A DNA stretch of 64,000 bases from Limisphaerales bacterium (GCA_014382585.1 JACNJL010000045.1:1-64000); one strand, 5' to 3'; counted from the stretch's first letter, positions 35,468 through 45,580 are shown. The notes: generated by a model from the sequence alone, not told the origin. Numbers and translations are program-made.

Positions 35468-38275
35468 AAAGCGAAAATCCAAACTGGCATAAAGGCCGTG
35501 AAAGAATTGAGTCCAGGCATGGATGGGATCTGTTTTATGAGCTAGAAATTTCAACACAATTTCACGTTCGCGCGCGGTGGGACTGCGGCCGAGGGTTTGG
35601 CGGTAGGCTTGGCGGATGCGGGCGGGGTCGTTGGGGAGTTTTTCGGTGAGCAGGCGCTGCGCCGCGGCGGCGGCCTGGGTGCGGACGAAGGGGCTGTTCA
35701 TCAGGAAGAGCGCTTGCGTCGGAACGCTGCTGGTGGTGCGTTCGCCGACGACAAGGTTGGGGTCGGCAAAGTCGAATACGGCTAGAATTTCCAATGGCGT
35801 GTTCCGGAACACGGGCGCGTAAAGGCTGCGGCGGGTGTCCTCGAATTGGTAACCGTATTCGGTGGTGGTGCCGGGTTTGATCGTGTTCCCGCCCGATTTC
35901 GTATCCAGCTGGCCGCTGACGGACAGCACCGCATCGCGAATGGCCTCGGCTTGAAGGCGGCGGCGGTTTTGCCGCCAGTGCAATTTATTTTCAATGTCCA
36001 CCTGTTCTTGATTTGAGTCTCCTGATTCAGAGCTCAATTGATACACCCGCGAGAGGACAATTTCGCGGATGAGTTTTTTCACCGACCAACCTTCATCGAC
36101 GAAGCGCGCAGCGAGGTGATCGAGCAAGGCTTGATCGGTAGGAAGCCGACCGCTGTGGCCAAAGTTATCCATGCTCGGCACGATGCCTTTGCCGAAAAGA
36201 TGATGCCACACGCGATTCACAAACACGCGTGAGGTGAGTGGATGATTCGCGCTGGCGAGCCAGTTGGCAAGTTCGGCGCGGCCGCTGGTTTTGGCGTCGA
36301 TTATTGGCTCGGGGCCACGGTTCAGCACGCGGATAAAACTGCGCGGGGTTTTGGGTCCGGCGTTGTGCGCGTTGCCGCGAATGGCAATTTGGATGTCGCC
36401 AGGGTTCTCGCCCTCATCAGCGGCGATGATTTGTGGTTGCTTCACGGCCGTTTTTTGCAGCGCCTTCAATTCCGCCTCCATTTTTTTCAACATTGCCTGC
36501 GCGGCCTTGCCTTCCGGCTTGGGCGCGGGCTTCGCCACTGCCGGCGCGTTCTTCGATAACATTTGCACTGCATCGGCAATCACGTGCGCGGTGGTTCCCT
36601 TTGTGGAAATCACCACTGCTTCCCATTCGCCCACGAGAAAATCAAACGTCCCCAGCGAAATGAAATGGCCGTCAATCGGTGGCCGCTTGGTTTGGTCGAT
36701 GAACTTCGTCACCTCGCCGTCCGCATGCCGAATGAGCACCGGCACTTTGGCATCACGATTGGTGCCGTGCGTGTACGCCACCCGCACCTCAAATTTTCCG
36801 TCGCCGGGAATCTTCACCCGATACGTCACCGACTTGTCGCCTTTGCCCACCGCGCCGTCATGAATGTAATTCGCGCCCACGTATCCTTGATTGGAAGTCG
36901 ATCGCGTCCAATCGCCCTTCAGCTTCGCCTGCAAATCGTCCACCACAATGCCGGGCAAACTCGCCACCGGAACCGGCCCGCCGGTTTTTCCGCCGAGCTG
37001 TTTCTTTAGCGCGGCGATTACCTTTTGCTTCGCGCCAATCGCCGCTGCATGTTTCTCGGCCAAAGCCGCCTCCTTTGCCGACATCGGCAGCGGACGTTTG
37101 TTCCACGTGGACACATTACTGTGAATCACCACCTTCGTGCTTTTGAAAATGCCCGCCATTCCGTAGTAGTCCTCCGTGCGGATGGGATCAAATTTGTGGT
37201 CGTGACAGCGCGCGCAGCCGATGGTGAGCCCCATAAACGCCTTGCCCATCGTGTCGAGCTGCTCGTCCACGATGTCCATCTCCAGAATGGTCTTGTCCTG
37301 CAGCTCGTAATTCGTTGGGCCGAGCAGCAGAAATGCCGTGGCCGTGAGCCGCTCGCGCTGCTGCTCCAGCGTGCCGCCGGGGATGAGGTCGCCCGCGATT
37401 TGTTCGCGAATGAATTCCGTGAATGGCTTGTCGGCGTTGAAGGCGTTCACCACATAATCGCGATACCGCCACGCGTCTTTCATTAGCAACGTGCGGCCGC
37501 CACCGGTGGATTCGGAAAAGCGCACCACGTCCAGCCAATGCCGTCCCCAGCGTTCGCCGAAATGCGGGCTGGCCAACAGGGTGTCGACGGTGTTTTCGAT
37601 TGCGGCTTGGCGATTGACGATTGCCGCTCTTTCGAATGCCGCCATTTGTGCCGGAGTGGGCGGCAGGCCGATGAGGTCGAAATAAATACGGCGTAACAAG
37701 GTGAGGTCATCTGCGTCGCGCACCGGCTTGATGCCTTTTGCCTCCAGCGCGGAGAGCACAAAACGGTCTGTGTCTGTGCGTGGCCAATCAGTTTGCTTCA
37801 CTTTGGGTGCCGGAAGTTTGCGGACGGCTTGGAAGGCCCAAAACGTTCGTGCGGCGGTAAGGTTGAGTTTCTTTTCCTCATTTGTGGATTTGCTGGAAGT
37901 GCGGGGGTCAGGCGCGCCCATGGCTACCCATTTTTCGAAATCCGCAATCTGAGCCGCCGTCAGCTTTTTTTTTGGCGGCATTTTCAAATCCGCATCCGCA
38001 TGCCGGATGGCTTGGATCAACAAACTCTTCCCCACGCGCCCCGGAATGATCGCCGCACCGCTTTCGCCGCCCTTCTGCCATCCGCCCCGCCAATCCAGCC
38101 GCAGCTCGCCCTTTATTTTCTTTTCCGCGCTGTGGCATTTGTAACACTCACTCACAAGCACGGGCCGGATTTTCTTTTCAAAAAACTCAATGCCGGCCAA
38201 GTCGGCAGAATCCGCCGCGCCCACAGCTCCGCCCAAAACCAATAGCGAAATAATTATAGCGCGTGTAAAATTCAT
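35459..38275 (-). CDS. DUF1549/DUF1553 (PSD1) heme protein, full length
   Basis: 938 residues. Signal peptide to about residue 22 (IIISLLVLGGAVGAADS), then the cytochrome motif C44-x2-C47-H48 (CYKCHSAEKKIKGELRLD). DUF1549 (TDRFVLSALEAKGIKP, YFDLIGLPPTPAQMAAFE, FGERWGRHWLDVVRFSES) includes C354-x2-C357-H358 (CARCHDHKFDPIR). A central beta-rich domain (about 455-590) resembles a xanthan-lyase/golvesin-type carbohydrate-binding module (YRVKIPGDGKFEVRVAYTHG). DUF1553 ends the protein ([39 protein letters not shown]). No DUF1501 partner is immediately adjacent on this strand; a DUF1080 gene lies 81 bases upstream. Exported, presumably heme-binding, substrate unknown. Confidence 0.92.
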   Translation of the reverse strand: MNFTRAIIISLLVLGGAVGAADSADLAGIEFFEKKIRPVLVSECYKCHSAEKKIKGELRLDWRGGWQKGGESGAAIIPGRVGKSLLIQAIRHADADLKMPPKKKLTAAQIADFEKWVAMGAPDPRTSSKSTNEEKKLNLTAARTFWAFQAVRKLPAPKVKQTDWPRTDTDRFVLSALEAKGIKPVRDADDLTLLRRIYFDLIGLPPTPAQMAAFERAAIVNRQAAIENTVDTLLASPHFGERWGRHWLDVVRFSESTGGGRTLLMKDAWRYRDYVVNAFNADKPFTEFIREQIAGDLIPGGTLEQQRERLTATAFLLLGPTNYELQDKTILEMDIVDEQLDTMGKAFMGLTIGCARCHDHKFDPIRTEDYYGMAGIFKSTKVVIHSNVSTWNKRPLPMSAKEAALAEKHAAAIGAKQKVIAALKKQLGGKTGGPVPVASLPGIVVDDLQAKLKGDWTRSTSNQGYVGANYIHDGAVGKGDKSVTYRVKIPGDGKFEVRVAYTHGTNRDAKVPVLIRHADGEVTKFIDQTKRPPIDGHFISLGTFDFLVGEWEAVVISTKGTTAHVIADAVQMLSKNAPAVAKPAPKPEGKAAQAMLKKMEAELKALQKTAVKQPQIIAADEGENPGDIQIAIRGNAHNAGPKTPRSFIRVLNRGPEPIIDAKTSGRAELANWLASANHPLTSRVFVNRVWHHLFGKGIVPSMDNFGHSGRLPTDQALLDHLAARFVDEGWSVKKLIREIVLSRVYQLSSESGDSNQEQVDIENKLHWRQNRRRLQAEAIRDAVLSVSGQLDTKSGGNTIKPGTTTEYGYQFEDTRRSLYAPVFRNTPLEILAVFDFADPNLVVGERTTSSVPTQALFLMNSPFVRTQAAAAAQRLLTEKLPNDPARIRQAYRQTLGRSPTAREREIVLKFLAHKTDPIHAWTQFFHGLYASLDFRFLN

Positions 38276-38356
38276 CGCTCAATTCTAGGCAAAATGGACG
38301 CCCCGTACGAGTAGAACCTTCAGGTTAATCCAAAGTCTGTCCGGCACAAACATACC

Positions 38357-38965
38357 TTACTTCAACTCCCGCACGCGGAGGTTGCGGAACTTCACCGTGC
38401 CGCCTTTGCCGTGGTGCTGGATGCCGAACCGGCCTTTGAGCGATTGCTTATGCTCGACCTCGGCAATGAGTTTGCCGTTGAGAAAGGTGCGGATGCGCGG
38501 TCCCTTGGCTTCCACGCGGAAATGATTCCAAGCCTCGGGCTTGAACAGATCCTTGGTGGCCTTTTTGTACGCGGCGGTTTGCTCCGGCCCTTTGGGAAAC
38601 AGCCAGCCGCCCATGCCGATGCCGTACACGCCGGCCGGTTTACCGCGGTCAATCTCGCATTGATAGCCCTTGGGCTTGCCTTGGTCGCCGATGAGCCGAA
38701 AGCCGAGCCCGGAATTGAAGCCCTTGTTTTCCTGCGGGATCATCACCTCGGTCTCCACCTCGAAATCGCCCATTTGCAGTTCGCTCACCACCCAGACGTT
38801 GACCTGGGAAGACAAATGCAGCTCGCCATCCACCGCCTTGAAGGTCTCCACCTTGGCGCGCGGCTCCCAGCCCTGGGTGCTCTTGCCGTCAAACAGCGGG
38901 GTCCATTTTTCCTCAGCCATCAGCGACAGGGAAACCGTCATTAAAACCAGTGCGGCACGAATCAT
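38357..38965 (-). CDS. DUF1080 (3-keto-disaccharide hydrolase-like) protein
   Basis: 202 residues from ATG 38965, giving a signal peptide (MIRAALVLMTVSLSLMAEE). The DUF1080 fold is clear: WTPLFDGKSTQGWEPR at the start, then FEVETEVMIPQENKGFNSGLGFRL, GMGGWLFPKGPEQT, WNHFRVEAKGPRIRTFLNGK and RFGIQHHGKGGTVKFRNLRV at the end. The family has a LamG-like beta-sandwich and includes enzymes cleaving 3-keto-glycosides, abundant in Planctomycetes and Verrucomicrobia. An exported glycan-acting role fits the neighbouring genes. Upstream (38966-39099) I see only a short GC-rich stretch resembling the palindrome at 58285 and no gene. Confidence 0.88.
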   Translation of the reverse strand: MIRAALVLMTVSLSLMAEEKWTPLFDGKSTQGWEPRAKVETFKAVDGELHLSSQVNVWVVSELQMGDFEVETEVMIPQENKGFNSGLGFRLIGDQGKPKGYQCEIDRGKPAGVYGIGMGGWLFPKGPEQTAAYKKATKDLFKPEAWNHFRVEAKGPRIRTFLNGKLIAEVEHKQSLKGRFGIQHHGKGGTVKFRNLRVRELK

Positions 38966-39099
38966 GTCCGCAGCATACGGACGTTCCAAATTTTTTGAAA
39001 CGAAGAAATTTTGGGCCACCGATGGAGGGACGAGCCAGCGAGTCCGAGGTCGCTCCGGCATGAGGGAGGGCGCGCTTGGAGAGCCCGCCTTACCTTATT

Positions 39100-40503
39100 C
39101 TACGCCAGAATTTCCTTCACCACATGTCCCTCCACATCCGTTAGGCGGAAGTCGCGGCCGTCGTGGAAGTGCGTGAGGCGCTCGTGGTCGAGGCCGAGGA
39201 GGTGCAGGAGGGTGGCGTGGAAATCGTGGGTGTGCACGGGGTGATCGACGGCCTTGAGGCCGATCTCGTCGGTGGCGCCGTGGGTGATGCCGCCTTGCAC
39301 GCCGCCGCCGGCGAGGAAGGTGGTGAAAGCCCAGTTATGATGCTCGCGCCCGGGTGCATCGGCTTTATTATTAAACGGCGTGCGGCCGAACTCGGTGGTC
39401 CAGACCACGAGTGTGTCGTCGAGCAGGCCGCGGCTCTTGAGGTCGGTGAGCAGACCGTAGATCGGGCGGTCCACCTGCTTGGCGAGGCGTTCGTGATCCA
39501 TCATGTTGCCGTGGCTGTCCCAGTTGCCGGATGAGCCGGTGTGAATCAGCTCGATGAACCGCACCCCGCGCTCGGCCAATCGCCGGGCCGCAAGGCATTG
39601 CCAGCCAAAGCCATTGGTCTGGCCGCGCTTCAGTCCGTACAACGCGTGGGTGGCGTCGGTTTCAGCTTTGAATTCAAACGCCTCGGGCACGGCCATCTGC
39701 ATGCCAAACGCCGTTTCAAACGCACGCATGCGGGTGGCTAGTTCCGGATGGGCCGGGCGCGTGTTGAGCTGCCGCGCATTGCGCCGGCGCAGGGCGGCCA
39801 GCTCCAGTTCCTGTAAGTTGCGCGACACGCGCGGGGTGATGTTCGGCACCGGGCTGGCCCCGGGCTGCACGCGGGTGCCCTGATGCGCGCCGGGCAGGAA
39901 ATCCGAGCCCCACACCTGGCCGCCGGCGTAGGGCGACTGCGGCGCCAGCACCATGAACGACGGCAGGTTTTGGTTTTCCGTGCCCAACCCGTAGCTCACC
40001 CACGCGCCGAGGCTCGGCCGGCTGACGGTGAATGAGCCGGTGTGCATGCCCAGCGTGGCGTTGTAATGGTTCGAGTGGCTGGTGTGCATGCTGTTGATGA
40101 ACGCAATGTCATCCACGCACCGCGCCACCTCGGGAAACAGCGCGCTCACCGCCTTGCCGCATTGTCCGTACTTTTTAAAAGCCCACTGCGTGCGCTTCAG
40201 AAAAATGCGCTCGTAGCCCGGCCGATTTTGAATCTCCGGATGGTCGCCCTTGGCAATCTCCTTGCCGTGGTTTTTGATCAGCTCCGGTTTGGGATCAAAC
40301 GTGTCAATATGCGACACGCCGCCGCTGAGATTAATAAAAATCACCCGCTTGGCCTTGGGCGAAAAATGCGGCCGCCGCGGCGCCAACGGATTGGCCGGCT
40401 CCGCTCCCAGCATCTCCGAAACCAACGCCGGCAACAACACCGAGCCCGCGGCCATGGAGCGCAGAAACTGTCGGCGATGCGGGTGGGGGTGAAAGGGATT
40501 CAT
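39100..40503 (-). CDS. DUF1501 family protein, Tat-exported
   Basis: 467 residues. Tat leader HRRQFLRSMAAGSVLLPAL. The DUF1501 body shows [75 protein letters not shown] and VVWTTEFGRTPFNNKADAPG with a following REHHNWAF. It is close in length and motifs to the copy at 3028. It follows the DUF1549/1553 gene at 40506-43109 with a 2-base gap, so the two form an operon, the usual pairing. Its function is unproven. Confidence 0.92.
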   Translation of the reverse strand: MNPFHPHPHRRQFLRSMAAGSVLLPALVSEMLGAEPANPLAPRRPHFSPKAKRVIFINLSGGVSHIDTFDPKPELIKNHGKEIAKGDHPEIQNRPGYERIFLKRTQWAFKKYGQCGKAVSALFPEVARCVDDIAFINSMHTSHSNHYNATLGMHTGSFTVSRPSLGAWVSYGLGTENQNLPSFMVLAPQSPYAGGQVWGSDFLPGAHQGTRVQPGASPVPNITPRVSRNLQELELAALRRRNARQLNTRPAHPELATRMRAFETAFGMQMAVPEAFEFKAETDATHALYGLKRGQTNGFGWQCLAARRLAERGVRFIELIHTGSSGNWDSHGNMMDHERLAKQVDRPIYGLLTDLKSRGLLDDTLVVWTTEFGRTPFNNKADAPGREHHNWAFTTFLAGGGVQGGITHGATDEIGLKAVDHPVHTHDFHATLLHLLGLDHERLTHFHDGRDFRLTDVEGHVVKEILA

Positions 40504-40505
40504 GA

Positions 40506-43109
40506 TTACTCCACAAACAAAAACTCATTGCTCCCGAGCAGCACGCGGCACCAGGCGGCCCAGGCTTTGGGGGCATCGGCGGCGGCGGTGTAGGCGGTGA
40601 TGAAGTCGCGGGCTTCGGTCAGTTCGGCATGGGTGGCGGGGCGGCCGAGGGCGAGGGTGTGGGCGCGGCGGATGCGAGCATCGGGATCAGGCGTGGCGGC
40701 CAGTTGCCGGGCAAAGCCGGCGGCGTGGGTGTGCAGGAATTCGTTGTTCAAGAAATAGAGCGCCTGCGTGGGCACATTGCTGAGGCGACGCTGGCCGGTG
40801 CTGGCGTTGGGATCGGCGCCGTCAAAGATGGCCATCAACGGACGCCGCTGGATGCGCTGTACCATGAGGTACACACTGCGGTGGGCGTGGTCGTAATTCG
40901 CGCGAAACGGATTGTGCTGGCTGAAACCGCGCCCCTTCGGGAAGGGATGCCCCTCGGGTATGGTGAGGTTTAGCGTGCCGCTGAGGGTGAGCAGCGTGTC
41001 GCGCAGTTCTTCGGCGCTGAGCCGGCGCGGGGTGAAGGCGCCGTAGAGCTTTTGTGCGGGCCCCTCGACGGCGGCGGTTTGGTAGGTGGCCGAGAGCATG
41101 ATGGTGCGGTGCAGCGCCTTGAGCGACCACTTGTGGCGGATCAGCTCGGTGGCCAGCCAATCGAGCAACGCCGGATGCGTGGGCGGCTGGCCCTGTGTGC
41201 CAAAGTCATTGGGCGTGGACACCAATCCGCGCCCGAAATGATTCAGCCACACGCGATTGGCAATCACGCGCGCTGTGAGCGGGTTTTTTTCTGTGGCAAT
41301 CCACTGGGCCAGCTCCAAACGGCCGCTGCCGCGCGTCACGGGTTGGCCGCCGAGCAGGTCGAGATTTTTGCGCGGCACCACGGCGCCGGGTTGCTTGGGA
41401 TCGCCGCGCTTGTGCAGGGCCACGTGCTTCACGTTGGCGGGCATCTCCTCGCTCACCGCGTAGGCGTGCGGCCTGTTCATTTCCGTGGCCCCATGCGTTT
41501 TCAGCGCGGCCTCGGCGGCGGCAAGTTGTTTCGTCAGGACTCCCGGTTGGGGAAACACTTTGCGGAAATCGCCTTTGAGATGTTCGAGTTTCCAGTCCAC
41601 GCCGTCGCCAAAGGCGTGCCCATCCTTGACCTTGCCCTTCAGCGAAATTTTGCCGGTAACCGGGCTGGTCCACGCGACCGCCACGGGCCCGTCCGCTGCG
41701 GGGTGCACATAAAACGTGCGCGGCGGCAGGGCGGTCCACGCCTGCACGGCTGCGTTTCCGGAATTCACCATCACATGCGGCAGCCCGCCAACGGCGGCTT
41801 TCCACGCCTGTAACGGTTTGTGTTTATCGACTGCGGCCTCCGGTGCGGTGAGCAACACGCCCGGCTTGCGGGCATCGAGAAAGCTCCACGCAAAGGCGTT
41901 GCCGTGCCGGTCGGGATGCGGATTGGCGGCGAGCAGGTTGTCCAGCGTGTCGGCGGTGAGATCCCATTTCAGTTTGCCCTCGTTGCCGTCGGTGGATTCC
42001 AGTTCCCACTCGATCATGGCCGTGTCCGCGCCGTGATTGGCGCGCGGGCCGATGGTGAGTTGCAACAGGTCACCGGCTTTGACCTCCAACGCGGCCGCAA
42101 AGGTTTGCTCCGTTTTGATCGGCACGATGCCCTTGGCCAGTTCGGTGCGCGGTTGCGAGGCGAGCTTGATGAACGCCGCGGATTGTGTGGTGATTTCTTT
42201 TTTGATCGCCGCCACCTGGCTTTCCAGCTCCGTCTTGCGCGTTTTCCACTTGGCGATGCGTTCGGCCAGATCGCCGGTAGGATTCAGTGGAACCAGATCG
42301 GTAATCGGCCGGTTGCCTTCCGAGCCGGGATAGGCGTAGCGCGTGCTGGCGAAGATGCCGTACAGCCCGTAGTAATCCGCCGCCGAAATGGGATCGAACT
42401 TGTGATCGTGACAGCGCGCGCAGGCGATGGTGAGACCGAGGAAGGATTTGCCGAGCGTGTCGATGGTGTCCTCGATGGTCAGGTAATGATCCTTCTTCGC
42501 ATCATGCCCGTGCCGCCGCGAGATGGCCAGATACCCCGTGGCGGTGATCAGTTCGCTGTAGCGTTCGGTCGATACGGTCGCCGCCGTCTTGGCTATGATA
42601 TCGCCGGCCAACTGCTCGCGAATGAAGCGGTCAAACGGTTTGTCCGTATTGAAGGCGTGGACGACGTAATTGCGATAGCGCCACGCGTCGTCCACCGGCA
42701 TATCGGAATTCTCCCCGGCCGTGTCCGCGTACCGGACCACATCCAACCAATGCCGTCCCCACCGCTCCCCGTACCGCGGCGAAGCCAGCAACCGATCCAC
42801 CACTTTGGCGAATGCCTCAGGCGAATCATCCGCCAAGAACGCGGCAATCTCCTCCGGCGTCGGCGGCAAGCCGGTCAGGTCAAACGTGGCGCGCCGAATC
42901 AGGCTGGTCTTAGAGGCGCGCGGCGCCGGGGTCATCTGTTGGGATTCCAGTCGGCCCAAGACAAAGCGATCCAGCGGAAGTTTGACCCAGTCGGAATGGT
43001 TGACGACCGGCAAGGGCGGGGCGGTCGGAGGCTGAAAGGCCCAGTGACCGTCGGCCGCCGACAGACGTATCCCGCAAATCACCAACAGCCAAAGCGGACT
43101 CAAACGCAT
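40506..43109 (-). CDS. DUF1549/DUF1553 protein lacking the N-terminal cytochrome domain
   Basis: From ATG 43109 it is 867 residues, with signal MRLSPLWLLVICGIRLSAAD; an upstream ATG at 43145 would precede the signal by twelve residues. The mature protein begins at once with DUF1549 (HWAFQPPTAPPLP, LDRFVLGRLESQQMTP, FDLTGLPPTPEEIAAFL), so the CYKCH-type cytochrome domain of its paralogues is absent. One heme motif remains, C230-x2-C233-H234 (CARCHDHKFDPIS). The beta-rich middle is followed by DUF1553 (ARVIANRVWLNHFGRGLVST, NVPTQALYFLNNEFL). It heads a two-gene operon with a DUF1501 gene. With only one CxxCH it would carry at most one heme. Confidence 0.92.
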   Translation of the reverse strand: MRLSPLWLLVICGIRLSAADGHWAFQPPTAPPLPVVNHSDWVKLPLDRFVLGRLESQQMTPAPRASKTSLIRRATFDLTGLPPTPEEIAAFLADDSPEAFAKVVDRLLASPRYGERWGRHWLDVVRYADTAGENSDMPVDDAWRYRNYVVHAFNTDKPFDRFIREQLAGDIIAKTAATVSTERYSELITATGYLAISRRHGHDAKKDHYLTIEDTIDTLGKSFLGLTIACARCHDHKFDPISAADYYGLYGIFASTRYAYPGSEGNRPITDLVPLNPTGDLAERIAKWKTRKTELESQVAAIKKEITTQSAAFIKLASQPRTELAKGIVPIKTEQTFAAALEVKAGDLLQLTIGPRANHGADTAMIEWELESTDGNEGKLKWDLTADTLDNLLAANPHPDRHGNAFAWSFLDARKPGVLLTAPEAAVDKHKPLQAWKAAVGGLPHVMVNSGNAAVQAWTALPPRTFYVHPAADGPVAVAWTSPVTGKISLKGKVKDGHAFGDGVDWKLEHLKGDFRKVFPQPGVLTKQLAAAEAALKTHGATEMNRPHAYAVSEEMPANVKHVALHKRGDPKQPGAVVPRKNLDLLGGQPVTRGSGRLELAQWIATEKNPLTARVIANRVWLNHFGRGLVSTPNDFGTQGQPPTHPALLDWLATELIRHKWSLKALHRTIMLSATYQTAAVEGPAQKLYGAFTPRRLSAEELRDTLLTLSGTLNLTIPEGHPFPKGRGFSQHNPFRANYDHAHRSVYLMVQRIQRRPLMAIFDGADPNASTGQRRLSNVPTQALYFLNNEFLHTHAAGFARQLAATPDPDARIRRAHTLALGRPATHAELTEARDFITAYTAAADAPKAWAAWCRVLLGSNEFLFVE

Positions 43110-43192
43110 AGGACAGAGCCTTTTATAACCGAGAATTGACGTCAACCCCTTTTTTCTAGATTGAAATGGCCTAACGAATCGTGAATAACCTC

Positions 43193-43221
43193 TTGACCCG
43201 CGAGCGGGAGAGTGTTATCAT
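43193..43221 (+). promoter_or_regulatory. Sigma70-type promoter of the sulfate assimilation operon
   Basis: TTGACC (43193-43198) and TATCAT (43216-43221) are separated by exactly 17 bases and lie about 35 bases before the sulfite reductase ATG. The untranslated leader is AT-rich and has no obvious Shine-Dalgarno sequence. I saw no S-adenosylmethionine riboswitch. Confidence 0.65.
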
Positions 43222-43256
43222 TACAAACATAATCAATTTACTAAACATTAAGCACC

Positions 43257-44918
43257 ATGTCTGAATCGGAGCCGAAATTGACGAAAAACGAGATTATCAA
43301 AGCGGAAAATCCGTCTTTGGCGGGGAATATTGGGGTGACACTGCATAATCCGGAGGCGGAGATGTTTGATGCGGATGATCAGCAGTTTCTTAAGTTTCAC
43401 GGGATTTATCAGCAGGACGATCGCGATGTGCGCAAGCAGGGGAAGCATTTTATGTTTATGATCCGCGGCGTGAATCCGGGTGGGTTGATGACGCCGGATT
43501 TGTATCTGACGTACGACCGGCTCGCGGATGAGTGCGGCAACCAAACGCTGCGCATCACGTCACGGCAGAGTTTTCAATTTCACGGCGTGGTGAAGGGCGG
43601 TTTGGGCGCGTTGATGAAGGGCATCAATGACGCGCTGGCGACGACGCTTGCCGCGTGCGGCGATGTAAACCGTAACGTAATGGCGCCGCCCACGCCCGCG
43701 CGCAACGGCTTGGCCACGCGGGTGCTGAAGGATTGCGATCGCGTGGCGCAGGCGTTACTGCCGCAAACGGCGGCGTACCATCAAATCTGGGTGGAAGGCG
43801 TGAAGCTGAAACTGGACGATTCGGATTACGTGGATCCGTTGTACGGCAAAACTTATTTGCCGCGAAAATTCAAAGTCGGCTTTGCCACGCCGCCGCACAA
43901 TGACACGGATGTGCTGACCAATTGTTTGGGCTTCGTGGCCATCGAGGAAGGCGGCGAATTGGCCGGATACAATCTCACCGCGGGCGGCGGGATGGGGATG
44001 ACGCACAACAACACGAAAACGTATCCGCGCGTGGCGGATGTGATTGGATTTTTTACGCCAGAACACATTGAGGCTGTGGCGAAGGCGGTGCTGATGATCC
44101 ATCGCGACTTTGGCGACCGCACGGATCGAAAACACGCGCGATTGAAATACGTGTTGGCCGAGCGCGGTGTGGAATGGTTTCGCAATGAATTGGAGCAGCG
44201 CACGGGTCTGCAGTTGGAAGAGCCCAAGCCGTTTGCGTTCGATCAGCAAGGCGATGTGTTTGGCTGGCACGAGGCGGCGGATGGTTCGTGGTTTCTCGGA
44301 CTGCACGTGTTGTCGGGGCGCGTTCAAGGCGAACTGAAAACGGCACTGCGCAGCATCGTGGAGAAACATCGCCCCGAAGTGCGACTGACGCCTTCTCAAA
44401 ATCTTTTGCTGTGTGGCGTGGCCGAAGCGGACAAAGAAAAAATTGATTCCATTCTATCTGAAAACGGTTTGGCGGTGGACGAAACAAGTCAGGGCACGGT
44501 GCTGGAACGCGCGGCGATGGCCTGCCCGGCACTGCCCACGTGCGGCTTGGCGTTGGCGGAGAGCGAGCGTTATGTGCCGGAATTTCTCGGATTGGTGGAT
44601 AATTTATTGGATGACGCCGGTTTGGGCGGCGAAGAAATCATCGTGCGGATGACCGGCTGCCCCAACGGCTGCGCGCGGCCGTATATGGCGGAGTTGGGCG
44701 TCGTGGGCAAGTCGCCGGGCAAATACGCGGTGTATCTCGGCGGCAATGTCGCCGGCACGCGCTTGGCGCGCTTGTACAACCAATCCGTGCCGGCCACGGA
44801 AATGGCTGATCAACTCCGCCCCTTGCTTGAACGCTACGCCCGCCACCGGCACGAAGGCGAACGCTTCGGCGATTATTGCGCGCGCGAAGTGTGGCCGGAA
44901 ATCGAAGCTGAATTATGA
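43257..44918 (+). CDS. Ferredoxin-type assimilatory sulfite (or nitrite) reductase
   Basis: 553 residues. The nitrite/sulfite reductase half-domains are recognisable (FMFMIRGVNPGGLMTPDLYL, TLRITSRQSFQFHGVVKG, then a repeat around DVFGWHEAADGSWFLGLHVL). The siroheme/4Fe-4S ligands are C423, C429, C468 and C472 (CPALPTCGLAL and TGCPNGCARPYMAELG), the family spacing. It reduces sulfite to sulfide, or nitrite to ammonia in relatives, using six electrons from ferredoxin. It sits directly upstream of cysH, cysD and cysN with 4-base overlaps, so sulfite is the likely substrate. The product is cytoplasmic. Confidence 0.93.
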   Translation: MSESEPKLTKNEIIKAENPSLAGNIGVTLHNPEAEMFDADDQQFLKFHGIYQQDDRDVRKQGKHFMFMIRGVNPGGLMTPDLYLTYDRLADECGNQTLRITSRQSFQFHGVVKGGLGALMKGINDALATTLAACGDVNRNVMAPPTPARNGLATRVLKDCDRVAQALLPQTAAYHQIWVEGVKLKLDDSDYVDPLYGKTYLPRKFKVGFATPPHNDTDVLTNCLGFVAIEEGGELAGYNLTAGGGMGMTHNNTKTYPRVADVIGFFTPEHIEAVAKAVLMIHRDFGDRTDRKHARLKYVLAERGVEWFRNELEQRTGLQLEEPKPFAFDQQGDVFGWHEAADGSWFLGLHVLSGRVQGELKTALRSIVEKHRPEVRLTPSQNLLLCGVAEADKEKIDSILSENGLAVDETSQGTVLERAAMACPALPTCGLALAESERYVPEFLGLVDNLLDDAGLGGEEIIVRMTGCPNGCARPYMAELGVVGKSPGKYAVYLGGNVAGTRLARLYNQSVPATEMADQLRPLLERYARHRHEGERFGDYCAREVWPEIEAEL

Positions 44919-45580
44919 CATCAGAATCCATTGATCAATCCAACAAACAACTGCGTGATAAATCTGCGCGGGACGTAGTCGAGTGGGCCATCGCGCAGGC
45001 GGATGGGCGCGCAATTGTGTCGACAAATTTTCGTCCGTACGAGGCGGTGATTTTGCATTTGGTGACGCAAGCGCAGCCGGACATTCGCGTGCTGTGGGTG
45101 GACCACGGATATAACCGCGAAGCAACTTACAAACACGCGGAGGAATTGAAGGCGCGACTGAATTTGAACATTCAAGCCTTCGTGCCCAAACTCACCGCGG
45201 CACATTACGATGCCGCGCACGGCGGAATGCCGGAGCCAACGGAAGAGAACGAGGAAGCCATCAAAGCCTTCAGTACGGTAATGAAGCTGGAGCCGTTCCA
45301 GCGCGGGATGAAGGAATTGGCGCCGACGGTATGGTTCACCGCGCTGCGCAAAGTGCAGAATCCAAACCGCGCAGAACTGGATGTGGTGAGCGCCGACAAC
45401 AATTTTGGTTCATTAAAAGTAAGCCCCGTTTTCAATTGGAGCGATGAGGAGATGGAAGCTTATTTGGAGCAGTACGACCTCCCGAATGAATGGGATTATT
45501 TCGATCCCGCAAAGGCCGATGAAAAACGCGAATGCGGGTTGCACGCGGCGTGGGGCGGGGAGGCGGTAGCGGACAAATGA
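44915..45580 (+). CDS. cysH: Phosphoadenylyl-sulfate (PAPS) reductase
   Basis: 221 residues. N-terminal adenine-nucleotide alpha-hydrolase fold (AIVSTNFRPYEAVILHLV, VLWVDHGYNREATYKHAEEL) and a C-terminal ECGLH motif with catalytic C207. The paired cysteines that hold a 4Fe-4S cluster in APS reductases are absent, which points to the PAPS-dependent, thioredoxin-linked type. It makes sulfite for the neighbouring reductase. Overlaps of 4 bases on both sides show tight coupling. No APS kinase (cysC) is present in this cluster, so either it lies elsewhere or the enzyme has different specificity. Confidence 0.88.
   Translation: MTSESIDQSNKQLRDKSARDVVEWAIAQADGRAIVSTNFRPYEAVILHLVTQAQPDIRVLWVDHGYNREATYKHAEELKARLNLNIQAFVPKLTAAHYDAAHGGMPEPTEENEEAIKAFSTVMKLEPFQRGMKELAPTVWFTALRKVQNPNRAELDVVSADNNFGSLKVSPVFNWSDEEMEAYLEQYDLPNEWDYFDPAKADEKRECGLHAAWGGEAVADK

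Noticed and set aside
41820-43139. 439-codon open frame opposite the DUF1549/1553 gene at 40506-43109
   Set aside because: Arg/Gly-rich translation without motifs; the minus-strand gene is unambiguous.
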